5,956 nucleotides of DNA from an uncultured Collinsella sp. (GTDB lineage: Bacteria; Actinomycetota; Coriobacteriia; Coriobacteriales; Coriobacteriaceae), in the NCBI GenBank assembly GCA_902492185.1, contig CABUKY010000115.1:1-5956 (forward strand), in the 5' to 3' direction. The stretch's first letter is position 1; each line of letters begins with the position of its first letter. The notes beneath the pieces were generated by a model. It did not search any database and was not told where the DNA came from. It saw nothing but the letters and a program-made list of their open reading frames with translations. Made by a program: the position numbers and the translations under genes. Shown here piece after piece: positions 4,948 through 5,956 of this stretch.

Positions 4948-5956
4948 ATGGATCTTTCGACCTTGATGCCGCAACAGCTGCAGATCGTCAAGACGCTCGA
5001 CCGTCCGCTGTTTGTCTCGGCGGGCGCCGGTTCGGGCAAGACCTTTACCCTCACGCGCCGCATCGTCTACGCGCTCTCGCCCGAATCCGGTCCGTTCGTT
5101 GAGCATCTGGACCAGGTGCTTGCCATTACCTTTACCAAAGATGCCGCGGCCGAGATCCGTGACCGCGTGCGCCGCGCGCTCATCGACGAGGGCATGGACG
5201 AGGAAGCCCTGACCGTCGACGATGCGTGGATCTCGACCATTCACGGCATGTGCTCGCGCATCCTGCGCGCGCATGCGCTGGAGCTGGGCATCGACCCCGA
5301 GTTCACGGTGCTCACCGATACCGACGAGCTTATGGACCAGGCTGTTGAGCATGTGCTGGCCCGCGCGACGGCGCCCGATGCCGCCCCCGAGCTCGCGGCA
5401 TCGCTCAAGGCCCTCTACGCCTGGTATCCCATGGCGGGCGAGGGCGGTCCCTTTGGCGCCGGCACCACCATCAAGGGCCTGGTGCGCGACCTGCTGGAGC
5501 TGTCGAGCCAGTTGCCGGGCGGTATGGACGACGTGCGCGTGGCACGCGGCCAGGCCGATACCTCGGCACTCGCCGATGCCTATCGCGCAGCGCTGGGCGC
5601 AAGCAAGGCCGCGACCGAGAAGGCGCAGGTGGCGCTCGACGCCATCGATGCATTCGAGGCAAGCGGCAAGACCATGGCCGATGCGGCGCGACTCATGATG
5701 TCGTGCACCATGCCGCGCGCGAGCAAGGCATTCCCTAAGGAGCAGGTCGAGCTGCTCAAGGCGGAGGCTGCCGATGCGTTTATCAATATCGTGCTTGCCT
5801 GCGGTGGCCCGGCACTCGATGCTCTGGTGGGCCTGGCCCGTTCCGTCGAGGCCGAGTATCGCGCATTGAAGGCTGCCCAGTCCGCCCTCGATAATAACGA
5901 CCTGCTGCGTATGGCCTACGAGGCCCTGCGCGATTACCCTGCCATCCGTGCTGCGT
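4948..5956 (+). CDS. addA: AddA, UvrD-like ATP-dependent helicase subunit (5' part only)
   Basis: The first 336 codons of a superfamily 1A helicase of the AddA/RecB type, open to the window end; AddA proteins usually have 1100-1250 residues, so about a quarter is visible. AddA is the ATP-driven 3'-5' motor of AddAB and, in Bacillus, also carries a C-terminal nuclease, which is out of view. Motifs in order: Q-motif region (MPQQLQIV, 7-14), Walker A AGAGSGKT at 25-32, motif Ia AITFTKDAAAEIRDRV at 59-74, motif Ib ISTIHGMCSRILR at 95-107. Residues of about 125-310 form the variable 1B region. The LDxxDL element at 314-319 comes shortly before motif II, which would lie just past the end. Here it reads LDNNDL, where relatives usually have an aromatic residue at the third position. 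The gene starts 3 bp after addB with a strong ribosome binding site, so it is the second gene of the operon. Membership in SF1 is certain. Assignment to AddA rather than another UvrD paralogue rests on the addB partner and motif style. Confidence 0.9.
   Translation, partial: MDLSTLMPQQLQIVKTLDRPLFVSAGAGSGKTFTLTRRIVYALSPESGPFVEHLDQVLAITFTKDAAAEIRDRVRRALIDEGMDEEALTVDDAWISTIHGMCSRILRAHALELGIDPEFTVLTDTDELMDQAVEHVLARATAPDAAPELAASLKALYAWYPMAGEGGPFGAGTTIKGLVRDLLELSSQLPGGMDDVRVARGQADTSALADAYRAALGASKAATEKAQVALDAIDAFEASGKTMADAARLMMSCTMPRASKAFPKEQVELLKAEAADAFINIVLACGGPALDALVGLARSVEAEYRALKAAQSALDNNDLLRMAYEALRDYPAIRAA

Overview
The window looks like ordinary chromosome of a GC-rich actinobacterium, most likely class Coriobacteriia (Collinsella-like). 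I infer this from the high GC with strongly GC-biased third codon positions, the YerC-type TrpR-family protein, the addB-addA gene order, and the GC-rich spacers carrying GGGGACGG-type repeats. The genus is a guess from family resemblance and was not tested. No phage, CRISPR, toxin-antitoxin or other defence island is visible. The exonuclease-helicase pair is a housekeeping recombination machine.

Layout from left to right. (1) Bases 1-66 are an AT-rich leader with a weak promoter. (2) 67-495 (+) encodes an Rrf2/IscR-type regulator with four cysteines in its sensor loop. (3) 496-636 is the spacer between convergent genes. It holds a GGGGACGG repeat copy and a 13-bp perfect hairpin that can end transcription from both sides. 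(4) 637-1002 (-) encodes a small four-helix membrane protein of the YvlD / 'phage holin family IV' type. (5) 1003-1326 is a 324-bp divergent spacer with a likely extended -10 promoter for the next gene and a possible 27-codon leader ORF. (6) 1327-1626 (+) encodes a YerC/YecD TrpR-superfamily DNA-binding protein. (7) 1627-1845 is a structured spacer: an intrinsic terminator with a TTCG loop, then an 82-bp inverted repeat (REP/BIME-like), then two tandem 18-bp repeats. (8) 1846-4944 (+) encodes an AddB-like subunit with an intact C-terminal RecB-type nuclease site but no N-terminal P-loop. (9) 4948 to the window end (+) is the start of AddA, a UvrD-like helicase, cut off just before motif II.

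addB and addA are separated by 3 bp, with addA's Shine-Dalgarno inside the end of addB, so they are almost certainly co-transcribed and probably translationally coupled. Together they would process broken DNA ends for RecA-dependent repair. The Rrf2 regulator, the membrane protein and YerC appear to be independent single-gene units.

The most unusual points are the 82-bp composite palindrome with its neighbouring repeats, the altered iron-sulfur ligand pattern of AddB together with its lost P-loop, and the small Trp-containing leader ORF whose stop lies within the yerC ribosome binding site. I did not find a convincing undescribed multi-gene system.
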